From Gordonia polyisoprenivorans (GTDB lineage Bacteria > Actinomycetota > Actinomycetes > Mycobacteriales > Mycobacteriaceae), in the NCBI RefSeq assembly GCF_017654315.1, contig NZ_CP072203.1:744001-808000 (forward strand): a stretch of DNA of 64,000 nucleotides, read 5' to 3'. Positions 26,653 to 36,145 of this stretch are shown piece by piece. Each line of letters begins with the position of its first letter. Within the stretch, counting starts at the first letter, position 1. The notes below the pieces were generated by a model that made no database searches, had not been told where the DNA came from, and saw only the letters and a program-made list of their open reading frames with translations. The translations under genes were made by a program, and so were the position numbers.

Positions 26653-27277
26653 GGCCGGGTCCTTCTGTGCGGGTGCGGTCTTCAGCTACCGCGGGGTTCT
26701 GGCAGTACTCCGCTGCCGCGTCGAGCAGCCAGTGGGCGAGATGGTCGGCGAAGGACGAACGAACCAGCAGGGCGAAACCCGACTCCGGGTCGTCGCCGGT
26801 GCGGTGCAGGATCACCCCGGTCTGCGCGAGCAGTGTCTGTGCGGCCTCGTTCGCACCGAACGAGGTCGGTGCGAGGTCGATCGCGCAGCCGTGTGCGAGG
26901 ACGGTGTGCGCATGCTCGCCCGCCAGGAGTACGCGGGTGCGCTGGCCGGTGGCATCCATCAGATAGGTGCCGGGTCGGGTGTCGGCGAGTCGCCCGGTGA
27001 CCTCGGCGAGATATTCGTGCCCGGGGATTCCGGGCCGGTACAGCAGCCATTCGTCGGGGCCCAGCCAGATAGCCACCTCGCCGTCATCCGCGCCGTCTCG
27101 ACGGACCTGGCACGCAGACGGCAGATCCAACCGCGTGATCGCGTCCTCGTCGGTGGTCCGCACCACCACCTGGGCAACGGGTGACTCGCATAGCCGCACC
27201 GCAGGGGCGAGGGCGTCGAAGGCGCTCGCCCAGCCGTGCAGGGGCGAGCGGGAGGTGCAGGTGTGCTCAGCCATCAC
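26645..27277 (-). CDS. soxG: Sarcosine oxidase gamma subunit
   Basis: About 209-210 residues; GTG at 27277 and ATG at 27274 are adjacent possible starts behind GGAGCTCGTC. It is the small GcvT-related subunit of heterotetrameric sarcosine oxidase. Visible family features are SRSPLHGWASAFDAL, LGPDEWLLYRPG, LMDATGQRTRVLLAG and the closing SFADHLAHWLLDAAAEY. Its start overlaps the end of soxA and its end overlaps purU, showing translational coupling. Sequence conservation in this subunit is generally low, but the position within soxBDAG makes the call secure. Confidence 0.9.
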   Translation of the reverse strand: MMAEHTCTSRSPLHGWASAFDALAPAVRLCESPVAQVVVRTTDEDAITRLDLPSACQVRRDGADDGEVAIWLGPDEWLLYRPGIPGHEYLAEVTGRLADTRPGTYLMDATGQRTRVLLAGEHAHTVLAHGCAIDLAPTSFGANEAAQTLLAQTGVILHRTGDDPESGFALLVRSSFADHLAHWLLDAAAEYCQNPAVAEDRTRTEGPGHV

Positions 27278-30092
27278 GACGAGCTCCTTCCGGATCGACG
27301 AAGACCGTTGTGGTGACCTCGACTTCGATCAGCCGGTCACCGATCGGCACGTCGAGGAGGGCGCCGATCCGCTCACGTCCGCCCTTGACGAGTGCGAGGG
27401 CGAACGGCCGTCCGAGTTCGGCGCTGCGGTAACTCGAGGTGACGTGCCCGAGCATCCCGACCGGCGGTGCCGGCAGCGTGCGGTCGGCACGGTGGGCGAT
27501 GATCTGCGATCCCTCCGGAAGCTTCGTGGCGCTGTCGGTGGGCAGCAATCCCACCAGGTGCTTGCGGTTCGGGTCCTGATTCGACGGCCGGTCGAAGGAG
27601 CGTTTGCCGAGGAAGTCGGCCTTCTTCTTCGACACCACCCAGCTCATGCCGAGATCGTGCGGGGTGACGGTGCCGTCGGTGTCCTGCCCGATGATCGGGT
27701 ATCCCTTCTCGGCGCGCAGCACGTGCATCGTCTCGGTGCCGTACGGGGTGATGCCGTACGGTGCGCCCGCGTCGATCAGTGCACGCCACAGGGTTTCGGC
27801 GTACTCGGCGGCCACGTTGACCTCGTAGGCGAGCTCGCCGGAGAAACTCACCCGGCCCAACCGCACCGGGACCCCGCCGAAGGAGGTGTCGCGCCAGTCC
27901 ATGAAGCCGAACGCCTGATTGGTGACGTCGAGGTCGGGGAATACCGCGCCGACGACCGCACGCGAGTGCGGCCCGACCACCGGGAACGTGGCAACATGGT
28001 CGGTCAGCGACGTCGTGAACACCTGCAGATGCGGCCACTCGGTCTGATGCCATTCCTCCATCCAGTCCAGGATCGTCGCGGCGTTGCCGGTGGTGGTGTA
28101 GACGGTGTAGCGGTCCTCGGCGATCCGCATCACCGTGCCGTCATCGAGGACCATCCCGTCCGGCCCGCACATGACGCCATAGCGCACCTTGCCGACCTTC
28201 AGGGTGCTCATCAGGTTGGTGTAGAGCAGATCGAGGAAGACCGGTGCGTCCGGGCCGGCCACGTCGATGACCCCGAGGGTGGATCCGTCGAGGATGCCGA
28301 CTCCCGAACGGACGGCACCACATTCGCGCAGCACCGCCGATTCCATGTCCTCGCCGCCGCGCGGGTAGAACCGCGGACGTTTCCACTGCCCGACGTCCTC
28401 GAAGATCGCACCACGCTCGATGTGCCACTCGTGCAACGGGGTCCGGCGGATCGGATCGTAGAGGTCGCCGCGGTTGCGTCCGGCCAGCGCGGTGAACGAC
28501 ACCGGCGTGTAGGGCGGACGGAAGGTGGTGGTGCCGGCGTCGGAGACGTCGACCCCGAGGAGTTCGGCGACGATGCCGGAGGCGACGATCCCCGATGTCT
28601 TGCCCTGATCGTGGGCGGTGCCGATGGTGGTGTAGCGCTTGACATGTTCCACCGAGCGCATACCCGCGCCGACCGCGCGCCCGATGTCGGCGACGGTGGC
28701 GTCGCGCTGCAGGTCCACGAAGGACAACGTCGGCTCCGACTGCGGCACATGCCAGTACACGGCGGTCGCGGCCGGGGTGCGGTCGGCGGTGCGCGGTACA
28801 CCGCGGTACTCGGGTAGGACCGCGCCGAGGGCACGCAACGCGGCGAGGCCGGCGCGCCTGCCGTCGGTCAGGCAGGAGCCGGTGGTCAGCAATCCCGCTG
28901 CGGCGCCGGCGATGTCGGTGGTCGGCAGGGTGCCGGTCGGCAGGAAGGCTGCTGCGTCGGCGTCGAAGGCGATGGTGCCCCGCATCTGGCTCCACAGGTG
29001 CGCGGCGGGGTTCCAACCACCCGAGACCAGCACGGTGTCACAGCGAATGATGGTGCCGTCGAGCAACTCCACGGCCTCGACGCACTCGTCGCCGATGGCT
29101 CGCACCACCGCGCCGGAGGTGCGAACGTCGATCCCGAGATGGGTGGCGCGCTCGAGAAGATCCGACGAGACGTGCGCCCGAACATCGACGAGGGCCGCGA
29201 TGTGCACACCCGATTCGGCGAGGGCGAAGGCATCGGCGTACGCGGAGTCGCCGGCGGTGAACATCACGGCTTCGCGACCGACGAGTACGCCGTATCGGTG
29301 GAGGTAGTCGGCGGCGGCGCCGGCGAGCATCACGCCGGGAAGGTCGTTGCTGCCGAACACGATCGGGCGCTCATGCGCGCCGGTCGCGAGGACGATCCGT
29401 TTCGCCCGGATGCGGTGTACGCGTTGCCGCGAGATCCGGGTCGGTGCCCCGAGTGGACAAGCTTCGCCGAGATGGTCCGTGCGACGCTCCACCGCCAGCA
29501 CGAATCCGTCGTCGTAGCCGCCGAATGCGGTGGTGCGGACGAGGCGGGTGGTGTGTGGGTGCGCGTCGAACTCGGTGACCGCGTCGGCGACCCACGGGGC
29601 GTCGGGCGTGGCGCCGCCGGGTTCGGGGCGTTCGTCGACGAGCATGACCCGCACGCCGGCGCGGGCGGCCATCACCGCCGCCATCAGACCGGCGGCACCC
29701 GCGCCGACGACGAGCACCTCGGGATGGTGGTGCAGCGAATCGTAACGGGCGGTATCGATGTCGGCGGACAGCTTGCCCCATCCGGGGACGCCGTGCGCGG
29801 TGAGTCCGGGACAGAGTTCGATCATGGTGGCCGGCACCATCGGTTCGCTGTAGGGGGCGTCGATACCGACCTGGGCGGTGGCATCCTCCGACCAGGAGCC
29901 GGTGATCCCGCGGACCCGACCGAGATTGACGCTGCTGGTGATGGTGCGGACGCCGTTGGCCAGCAGTGCCGAGGCCAGGGTGTCGCCGGCGTAGCCGGTG
30001 TAGGTGACGCCGTCGAACACGAAGTCGATGGGCCGGGTGCGGTCGATGCGGCCACCGGCGGGGGTGCGGAGATCGGTGAGTGAGTGGGTCAT
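27267..30092 (-). CDS. soxA: Sarcosine oxidase alpha subunit
   Basis: 941 residues from the ATG at 30092; the stop of soxD overlaps it as ATGA. SoxA carries an N-terminal ferredoxin-like segment (YAGDTLASALLANGV), an NAD/FAD-type Rossmann region (VLVVGAGAAGLMAAVMAARA at ~125), and a C-terminal GcvT-like folate domain (LGVIDVAGPDAPVFLDLLY onward). It is the large subunit of the tetramer that oxidises sarcosine to glycine and methylene-THF. The N-terminal stretch after LLANGV differs from the usual GRSFKYHRPRG-like sequence. Slightly shorter than many family members. Confidence 0.93.
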   Translation of the reverse strand: MTHSLTDLRTPAGGRIDRTRPIDFVFDGVTYTGYAGDTLASALLANGVRTITSSVNLGRVRGITGSWSEDATAQVGIDAPYSEPMVPATMIELCPGLTAHGVPGWGKLSADIDTARYDSLHHHPEVLVVGAGAAGLMAAVMAARAGVRVMLVDERPEPGGATPDAPWVADAVTEFDAHPHTTRLVRTTAFGGYDDGFVLAVERRTDHLGEACPLGAPTRISRQRVHRIRAKRIVLATGAHERPIVFGSNDLPGVMLAGAAADYLHRYGVLVGREAVMFTAGDSAYADAFALAESGVHIAALVDVRAHVSSDLLERATHLGIDVRTSGAVVRAIGDECVEAVELLDGTIIRCDTVLVSGGWNPAAHLWSQMRGTIAFDADAAAFLPTGTLPTTDIAGAAAGLLTTGSCLTDGRRAGLAALRALGAVLPEYRGVPRTADRTPAATAVYWHVPQSEPTLSFVDLQRDATVADIGRAVGAGMRSVEHVKRYTTIGTAHDQGKTSGIVASGIVAELLGVDVSDAGTTTFRPPYTPVSFTALAGRNRGDLYDPIRRTPLHEWHIERGAIFEDVGQWKRPRFYPRGGEDMESAVLRECGAVRSGVGILDGSTLGVIDVAGPDAPVFLDLLYTNLMSTLKVGKVRYGVMCGPDGMVLDDGTVMRIAEDRYTVYTTTGNAATILDWMEEWHQTEWPHLQVFTTSLTDHVATFPVVGPHSRAVVGAVFPDLDVTNQAFGFMDWRDTSFGGVPVRLGRVSFSGELAYEVNVAAEYAETLWRALIDAGAPYGITPYGTETMHVLRAEKGYPIIGQDTDGTVTPHDLGMSWVVSKKKADFLGKRSFDRPSNQDPNRKHLVGLLPTDSATKLPEGSQIIAHRADRTLPAPPVGMLGHVTSSYRSAELGRPFALALVKGGRERIGALLDVPIGDRLIEVEVTTTVFVDPEGARRDG

Positions 30093-30379
30093 CGGCGTGG
30101 CCCGGGAACTGAGGTCGACACCGGGGCGGCCACCGGCGTGCCGGTAAACCGGTAGGTCACGGTGTCCCGGGTGATGGTGAACCACCGTCGGCAGCCGGCG
30201 CTGTGGCACCAGCGTTCGGCGAGAACACCTTTCGGGTTCGGACGGAAGAACAGATAGTCGGCCCACTCGTCGTCGTCGAGGGTCTGCGGCTGCGCGGGAT
30301 ACTCGACACCCGCGGCGGCGCCGTAATGGAACTCGGTCTCCTCGCGCGGCCCGCAGTGCGGGCAGGGAATCAGTTGCAT
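30089..30379 (-). CDS. soxD: Sarcosine oxidase delta subunit
   Basis: A 96-residue subunit with the zinc-binding cysteines expected for SoxD: IPCPHCGPREETEF at the N terminus and WCHSAGCRRWFTI near residue 65. YGAAAGVEYPAQP and DDEWADYLFFRPNPKG are also family-typical. It lies between soxB and soxA in the conserved B-D-A-G order, separated from soxB by 53 bases and overlapping soxA by four. The ATG at 30379 is preceded by GGAGAACCCC. It is a structural subunit of the cytoplasmic sarcosine oxidase complex. Confidence 0.93.
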   Translation of the reverse strand: MQLIPCPHCGPREETEFHYGAAAGVEYPAQPQTLDDDEWADYLFFRPNPKGVLAERWCHSAGCRRWFTITRDTVTYRFTGTPVAAPVSTSVPGPRR

Positions 30380-30432
30380 GGGGTTCTCCGGGCTTGGGTG
30401 GAGTCGATGATCTGCACTGGTGGGCCGGTGGA

Positions 30433-31704
30433 CTAGTGCGCCACGGCGGCCGCGCCGTGCTCGTCGATGAGTCGGCCGGTGGTGAACCGGTCGATGGTGA
30501 ACGGGGCGTTGATCGGGTGGGGAGCGCCGGTCGCGATGGTGTGGGCCAGGCACCATCCGACGGCTGGTGTCGCCTTGAATCCACCGGTGCCCCAACCGCA
30601 ATTGACGAAGAGGTTGTCGTAGGGGGTGGCACCGAGGATCGGGGAGGCGTCGGGGGTGACGTCGACGATGCCGCCCCAGGTCCGCAACAGCCGGGCGCGG
30701 GCGAAGATCGGGAACAGCTCGACGGCGGCGGCCATCTGGCGTTCGATGATGTGGAACGCGCCGCGCTGGCCGTAGCCGTTGTAGGAGTCGACGCCCGCAC
30801 CCATCACGAGTTCTCCCTTGTGCGCCTGGGAGACATAGACGTGCACCGCATTCGACATGACGACGGTCGGGTGGACGGGTTCGAGGAGTTCGGAGACGAG
30901 CGCCTGCAGCGGATGGGATTGCAGCGGCAAGCCGAAGCCCAGTTGATCGGTGAGAGTGGAGGTGTGCCCGGCCGCACACAGGGCGACGGTGCCCGCCCCG
31001 ATGCGCCCGCGCGAGGTGTTGACCGCGGTGACCTTCCCGTCGGTGGTCTCGAACCCGGTGACCTCGCAGTTCTGGATGATGTCGATGCCCGCGGTGCTGG
31101 CGCTGCGCGCGAATCCCCAAGCGACCCAGTCATGCTTGGCGATCCCGCCGCGCGGCTGGAAGGTCGCCCCCATGACCGGGTACCGGATGTCGGCGGAGGT
31201 GTTGACGATCGGGCAGATCTCGGCGACCTGTTTGGGGTCGAGCCACTCGGCGTCGATTCCGTTGAGCCGGTTGGCCTCGACCCGGCGAACGGAGTCGCGG
31301 ACGTCCTGCTCGGTGTGTGCGAGATTGAGAACGCCCCGCTGGCTGAACAGGATCGGATATCCGAGCTCTTCCTCGAGACCCTCCCACAGCTTCAGTGCGT
31401 GCTCGTAGATGCCTGCGCTCTCGTCCCACAGGTAGTTGGACCGGATGAGCGTGGTGTTGCGGGCCATGTTGCCGCCGGCGAGCCAACCACGTTCGAGGAC
31501 GGCGACATTGGTGATGCCGTGATTGCGGGCGAGGTAGTGGGCGGTGGCGAGCCCGTGTCCGCCGCCGCCGACGATGACGACGTCGTAGGTGGGTTGGGGG
31601 TCGGGGTTGTGCCAGAGGAAGTCTGGGTGCTCGGGGAGCCCGGCGCCGGGAGCGGAGCGAGCGGGCCGAATTGTGTCGGCGCCGGGAGCAGGGTCGGATG
31701 TCAT
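30433..31704 (-). CDS. soxB: Sarcosine oxidase beta subunit
   Basis: A 423-residue FAD-containing subunit that oxidises sarcosine. The dinucleotide fold [19 protein letters not shown] starts near residue 41, followed by [38 protein letters not shown] and the C-terminal [19 protein letters not shown]. The first ~33 residues are an unusual Pro/Ala/Gly-rich extension ([20 protein letters not shown]) whose DNA contains two copies of a short GC-rich repeat. The gene is eight bases from gbcB upstream. Confidence 0.93.
   Translation of the reverse strand: MTSDPAPGADTIRPARSAPGAGLPEHPDFLWHNPDPQPTYDVVIVGGGGHGLATAHYLARNHGITNVAVLERGWLAGGNMARNTTLIRSNYLWDESAGIYEHALKLWEGLEEELGYPILFSQRGVLNLAHTEQDVRDSVRRVEANRLNGIDAEWLDPKQVAEICPIVNTSADIRYPVMGATFQPRGGIAKHDWVAWGFARSASTAGIDIIQNCEVTGFETTDGKVTAVNTSRGRIGAGTVALCAAGHTSTLTDQLGFGLPLQSHPLQALVSELLEPVHPTVVMSNAVHVYVSQAHKGELVMGAGVDSYNGYGQRGAFHIIERQMAAAVELFPIFARARLLRTWGGIVDVTPDASPILGATPYDNLFVNCGWGTGGFKATPAVGWCLAHTIATGAPHPINAPFTIDRFTTGRLIDEHGAAAVAH
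31641..31689. repeat. Short GC-rich repeat in the soxB 5' coding region
   Basis: CGGCGCCGGGAGC occurs at 31641-31653 and again at 31677-31689. The first copy continues GGAGCGAGCGGGCCGA. A near copy, CGGCGCCGGGAGC followed by GCAGAGCGGGCCGA, lies in a non-coding gap at about 58444-58470. The soxB copies encode most of a low-complexity N-terminal extension. Confidence 0.6.
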
Positions 31705-31711
31705 GGTGTCC

Positions 31712-32749
31712 TCAGAAATCGATGACGACGGGGGTGATGGGTTCGGAGCAGCAGAGCAGGATCTTGCCCTGCTCGATCTCGCGGTTGCGGATGCCGCCCT
31801 GATGGTTCATGACGACGTCGCCGGAGACCTTGGTGACCTTGCAGGAGCCGCACAGGCCGACGCCACAGGTCGAGGGCAGGGTGACGCCTGCGGCCGCGGC
31901 GGCGGCGAGGATGCTGCTGCCCGCGGTGACGTTGACGCGGCGGGCGCGGCGGGTGAAGTCGACGGTGATGCCGGGGCCGTCGTCGTCGGTGGGCGTGGGT
32001 AGGACGAAGCCGAAGCTCTCCTCGTGGATGTGGGCGAGAGTCGCGCCGGAGGCGACCAGTGCGGATCGGACGCCGCTGCGGAATTGGCCGGGGCCGCAGA
32101 GGAATACCTCACGGTCGGCGAGGTCGGGGCACATGCGTAGGAGGGTGTCGGCGTCGAGGCGCCGGGGAGCGGTTGCCGTCGGGTCGTCGAGATGTGCGCG
32201 GGTGAGCGCGAAGGCCACGTCGAGTCCGGGATGGGCGACGGAGAGTTGTTCGAGTTCGGCGCGGAACGGGATGTCCTCGAGGGTGCGGGCGCTGTGGATG
32301 AACACGATGTCGGTCTGCTCGCCGGAGCGGTACGGCCCGGACGTGGTGCCGTCGGTGGCGGCGCGGATCATCGACATGATGGGGGTGATCCCGCTGCCCG
32401 CGGAGATGAACAGGTAGCGTTCGGCGCCTTTGCCCATGTAGCTGAATCGGCCGAGGGGGCCGCTGGCGGTCATCGTCATGCCCGGTGTCATGTTGTCGTG
32501 CAACCAGTTCGACACGTGGCCGCCGGTCTTGCGTTTGACCGAGATGGACAGGGTGTCGGGGCGGGTGGGTGGTGAGGAGATGCTGTAGCAGCGTTGCACG
32601 GTGCGGCCGTCGATGGTGACCCCGATGGTGAGGAACTGCCCGGGGTTGAACACGAAGGTGTGGGGTTCGACGGTGCGGAAGGTGAATGTCGTCATGTCGT
32701 GGGTGGCCGGGGTGCGTTCGACGCAGACCAGCAGGTGTTCGTCGCTCAT
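31712..32749 (-). CDS. gbcB: Glycine betaine monooxygenase, reductase component
   Basis: 345 residues from the ATG at 32749, which overlaps the gbcA stop (ATGA). A FAD-binding ferredoxin-reductase domain comes first ([21 protein letters not shown] segment, [14 protein letters not shown]), then an NAD domain ([10 protein letters not shown]), and a C-terminal plant-type 2Fe-2S domain with the Cys cluster [13 protein letters not shown] plus a distal Cys in LLCCSEP. It passes electrons from NAD(P)H to the Rieske oxygenase encoded just upstream. Confidence 0.92.
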   Translation of the reverse strand: MSDEHLLVCVERTPATHDMTTFTFRTVEPHTFVFNPGQFLTIGVTIDGRTVQRCYSISSPPTRPDTLSISVKRKTGGHVSNWLHDNMTPGMTMTASGPLGRFSYMGKGAERYLFISAGSGITPIMSMIRAATDGTTSGPYRSGEQTDIVFIHSARTLEDIPFRAELEQLSVAHPGLDVAFALTRAHLDDPTATAPRRLDADTLLRMCPDLADREVFLCGPGQFRSGVRSALVASGATLAHIHEESFGFVLPTPTDDDGPGITVDFTRRARRVNVTAGSSILAAAAAAGVTLPSTCGVGLCGSCKVTKVSGDVVMNHQGGIRNREIEQGKILLCCSEPITPVVIDF

Positions 32750-34092
32750 CAGGCGCTCTCCGGAATCTGTGACACCGCTTGCGCCACTGCAGGTGTGGTG
32801 CCCAGTGTGGTGCGCAATGTGGTGATGTACCAGTTGATGAAGGCCTCGACCTGGACCTCGGACGGGCCGTACGGGCCGGGAAGGTAGGCGGGGTCGGCGA
32901 TGCCCTGATGGGCGAGCGCGACGAGGTCGGCGTCCTGCTGGTTGGTGATCTCCCAGACGCCGGTCAGCCGGTCGAGGTCGTAGTCGATGCCTTCGACGGC
33001 GTCGGCGTGGACCAGCCACGTGGTGCGCACGAGGGTTTGGTCGGGGGCGAGCGGGATGGCCGAGAACAGCACGGCGTGGTCGCCGGTGATGTGTAGCCAC
33101 ATGTTGGGTTGCAGGTGCATCGAGAGGCGGCCGAGTCGGCGATCGGGAAGGGCGTCGGCGAGTGGGCGGGTGCAGGCGACGGTACCGTCGAGGGTGAACG
33201 ATTCCCCGGCAAGATCCATCGGCTCACGCTCGATGTGGAATCCGGTTGTGCGCGTGTCGAGTTGAACGATCCGGTCATAGGGAAGTCCGCGTTGTCGCCA
33301 CAGGTCGGTCATCTCGTCGGTGGCCTGACGATATCGGGCGGTGGCGGGACGGAGCCGTTCGGGGATGGCGTCGGAGTCGGCGAAACCCCAGATCGGGAAG
33401 AACACGTTGAGCAGTTCCGGATGCCCACCGCAGTGATAGCACTCGCGGTTGTTCTCCATGGTGAGTTTCCAGTTGCCGTTCTCGATGAGATCGGTCTGTT
33501 TGGCGACCTTGGCGTTCGCGAGGCCGTGGGGTTCGAGGTAGGGCGTGACGATCGCGGCGACCTCGTCGATGTCGGCGGGCGGCTCGTCGGCGAGGCAGAT
33601 GAAGATCAGCCCGGCGATCGTGCGGAGCGCGACCGGCCGGAGTGAGAAGCATTTCTTGTCGAAGCCGGGCGCCTGCGCGTCGGCGAACATCAGCCGACCG
33701 TCTATGCCGTATGTCCAGGAGTGGTAGGCGCAGACGATGGTGCCGGTGCTGCCGTGGTCGTCGGTGAGCAGCCGGGCGCCGCGGTGCCGGCAGACGTTGT
33801 GGTGGGCACGGACGACCTGCTCGTCGTCGCGGGCGATGATGACCGAACTTCGGCCGAGATTCACCGTGAGGTAGTCACCGGGCTCGGCGATCTCGGCTTC
33901 GGTGGCGACGAAGATCCACCGCTTGGCGAAGACCTCGTCGAGGTCGCGGTCGAACCACTCCCGGTCGACGTAGAACGGGGCGGGCAGGCTCTCGCCGACG
34001 ACGCGCTCGTCGAGGAGCGCTCTGGCGGCCGGGTCGAGTCGGTCGGATTCGGCTCCCGCCTCGGCGGCGCCCGCGACGACGTGTGCGGTCAT
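32749..34092 (-). CDS. gbcA: Glycine betaine monooxygenase, Rieske oxygenase component
   Basis: 447 residues from the ATG at 34092. The Rieske 2Fe-2S site is visible as CRHRGARL and CAYHSWTYG (residues ~95-125), and the mononuclear iron site as ENNRECYHCGGHPE near residue 212. With GbcB it demethylates glycine betaine to dimethylglycine and formaldehyde. An alternative upstream GTG (34128) has no good ribosome-binding site. It heads a run of eight minus-strand genes, seven junctions of which are tight. A conserved promoter-operator element lies 115 bases upstream. Confidence 0.92.
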   Translation of the reverse strand: MTAHVVAGAAEAGAESDRLDPAARALLDERVVGESLPAPFYVDREWFDRDLDEVFAKRWIFVATEAEIAEPGDYLTVNLGRSSVIIARDDEQVVRAHHNVCRHRGARLLTDDHGSTGTIVCAYHSWTYGIDGRLMFADAQAPGFDKKCFSLRPVALRTIAGLIFICLADEPPADIDEVAAIVTPYLEPHGLANAKVAKQTDLIENGNWKLTMENNRECYHCGGHPELLNVFFPIWGFADSDAIPERLRPATARYRQATDEMTDLWRQRGLPYDRIVQLDTRTTGFHIEREPMDLAGESFTLDGTVACTRPLADALPDRRLGRLSMHLQPNMWLHITGDHAVLFSAIPLAPDQTLVRTTWLVHADAVEGIDYDLDRLTGVWEITNQQDADLVALAHQGIADPAYLPGPYGPSEVQVEAFINWYITTLRTTLGTTPAVAQAVSQIPESA

Positions 34093-34207
34093 GGGAGATG
34101 AATGCCTCTCTTGGCCAGTGATTTTCACGTGGTAATCGATATGTGGATATGCGTACCGGGTGGGCGGGCTCCGCGAACCACCCCAGCGACCGCATCGGCG
34201 TCTGTAG

Positions 34208-34272
34208 TTGCACTATGCGCAACACCGCGCACGTGATGCAACAAGTGTGAAGTCTATGTCGGGCGATGTCAA
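34208..34272 (-). promoter_or_regulatory. gbcA promoter with conserved operator-like element
   Basis: Read on the minus strand: a perfect -35 TTGACA (34272-34267), a 17-base spacer and a -10-like CACACT (34249-34244). Directly downstream lies a 44-bp element (34208-34251) matching the one before betB at 33 of 44 positions without gaps. The element contains GTTGC-N7-GCAAC and TGCAACAAGTGT (plus-strand reading). A repressor bound there would overlap the start of transcription. Confidence 0.7.
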
Positions 34273-34378
34273 CCGGATCGGGGGCTGCTGTCGTGGCGCC
34301 GTCCGACTTGTCGGATCGACGAGTATTTCACCGGATGCTTGCCGCCGATTCCGGTGGACAAACCACTAGCCTGGCGGG

Positions 34379-36145
34379 ATGAAGCGGGGAGCGCTGACGC
34401 GGCTGGTTCCGCCGGCATTGGCCGGCTATCAGCGCTCGTGGCTGCGGACCGACCTGGTCGCGGGATGCACCCTCGCGGCCGTGGCGATCCCCGAATCGAT
34501 GGGATACAGCGCCATCGCGCATGTGCCGGTCGTCGCCGGGCTGTACACGATCATCCTGCCGACGATCGTGTTCGCGCTGATCGGCTCGTCCCGGCTGATG
34601 GTCGTCGGCGCGGACTCGGCGACCGCGGCGCTGCTGGCATCGGGTATCGCCGGGCTCGGCGTTGCGGGGCTGGTGCCGGACTCGCAGGCATGGCTGCAGT
34701 GGGCGTGCCTGATCGCGATCGTCACCGGTGGACTGCTCGCGGTGGCCCGACTCCTGCGCCTGGGATTCCTCGGCGACTTCTTGTCCACCTCGGTGCTCGT
34801 CGGATTCCTCGCCGGCACCGGTGTCACCGTCATGACCGGCCAGGTCCCGGGAATGCTGGGAATGTCGAGCACCGACGGGTCGATCTGGTCACGGTGGTGG
34901 GCGATCCTCAGCCACCTCGGCGACATCAACTGGGGAGCGGTCGGTTTTGCCGCGGTGACCCTGGTCGCGCTGCTGGCTGGCGGGCGCCTGATGCCCCGTT
35001 TCCCGGCCGCCGTCGTCGTGGTCATCGGGTCGATCGTCGCCGTTGCAGCCTTCGGGTGGTCCGAGCGCGTTCCGGTGATCGGCTCGGTCCACGGTGGCCT
35101 CCCGGACTTCGGGTGGCCGGGCGGAATGGGCTCGGGAGGAATGGGATTGGGGGAGATCGCCAAGGCCACCACCGTCGCATTCGGTTGCGCGCTGGTGATC
35201 CTCGCCCAGAGTGCCGCGACCGCTCGCAGCTTCGCGCAGCGGCACGGGCAGAACGCCGACATCAACCGCGACGTCCTGGGTCTGTCGGGGGCCAATTTGG
35301 TGGCGGGCTTCTCCGGCACCTTCGTCGTCAACGGCAGCCCCACCAAGACCCAACTCCTCGACGACCAACGCGGGCGGACCCAGGTCGCGAATCTGACGAT
35401 GGCGGTGATCGCGCTGCTGGTGGTGGTGTTCGCCACCGGCGTGCTGGCCCGTCTGCCGCATGCCGTGCTGGCGGCGATCGTGTTCCTGATCGCGCTGCGC
35501 CTCATCGACGTCCACGGCTTCGTCCGGATCTGTCGGGTCCGGCGGGTCGAGTTCGGTATCGCGGTACTCACCGCGGTCATCGTCGTGGTGTTCGGTGTGC
35601 AGGTCGGTATCGTCGCGTCCATGGTCGTCTCGCTGCTGGAACTGGTTCGACGCCAATACCGGCCCGAACGTTTCGTGCTGGGCGTCAGCGGTGGCGGCCG
35701 GCCACGGTACGAGTCGGCGACGCCGGGCAGCCAGTCGTTACCGGGCTTGATCGTGTTCCGGTACGACGCGGAGCTGTTCTACGCCAACGCCGGTCGCTTC
35801 TCCGACGACGTCATGCATCTGGTGAAGCAGGCGCCGGACCCCGTGCGGTGGCTGGTGCTCGACGCGTCGGCGATGACCGACGTCGACTATTCGGCGTCGA
35901 CGGTGCTCACCGACCTGATCGGCTACATCCATTCCCGCGGTGCGCATTTCGCGCTCGCCGGCGTCGATCCCGAGTTGCAGCAGACATTGCGCACCGACGG
36001 GATACTCGCCGAGTTGAATCCCGACCACGTCTTCGCCTCGCTCGAGGATGCGCTGCGCGCCTACCTACAGGCACATCCGGATTCCGCGCCGCCCGGATAC
36101 GATCCGTCCGCGCTCGACCTCCCACCGGAAACCCGGGGACACTGA
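34379..36145 (+). CDS. SulP-family anion transporter with STAS domain
   Basis: A 588-residue membrane protein. It opens with the SulP start region (WLRTDLVAGCTLAAVAIPES, then MGYSAIAHVPVVAGLYT) and has ten or more hydrophobic segments through residue ~425. The conserved VNGSPTKTQLLDDQRGRTQ lies near 325. A cytoplasmic STAS domain follows at ~445-560 (WLVLDASAMTDVDYSAS). SulP proteins carry sulfate, bicarbonate or other anions; the substrate here is not known. It lies between the two betaine operons but on the opposite strand. Its stop codon overlaps the start of the ligase gene by one base. Confidence 0.88.
   Translation: MKRGALTRLVPPALAGYQRSWLRTDLVAGCTLAAVAIPESMGYSAIAHVPVVAGLYTIILPTIVFALIGSSRLMVVGADSATAALLASGIAGLGVAGLVPDSQAWLQWACLIAIVTGGLLAVARLLRLGFLGDFLSTSVLVGFLAGTGVTVMTGQVPGMLGMSSTDGSIWSRWWAILSHLGDINWGAVGFAAVTLVALLAGGRLMPRFPAAVVVVIGSIVAVAAFGWSERVPVIGSVHGGLPDFGWPGGMGSGGMGLGEIAKATTVAFGCALVILAQSAATARSFAQRHGQNADINRDVLGLSGANLVAGFSGTFVVNGSPTKTQLLDDQRGRTQVANLTMAVIALLVVVFATGVLARLPHAVLAAIVFLIALRLIDVHGFVRICRVRRVEFGIAVLTAVIVVVFGVQVGIVASMVVSLLELVRRQYRPERFVLGVSGGGRPRYESATPGSQSLPGLIVFRYDAELFYANAGRFSDDVMHLVKQAPDPVRWLVLDASAMTDVDYSASTVLTDLIGYIHSRGAHFALAGVDPELQQTLRTDGILAELNPDHVFASLEDALRAYLQAHPDSAPPGYDPSALDLPPETRGH

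Noticed and set aside
27267..30092. Possible frameshift or damage in the soxA N terminus because the usual GRSFKYHRPRG-like stretch is replaced
   Set aside because: The frame is continuous, RVRGITGSWSEDATAQVG follows in the expected place, and operon overlaps are intact. Divergence is more likely than damage.
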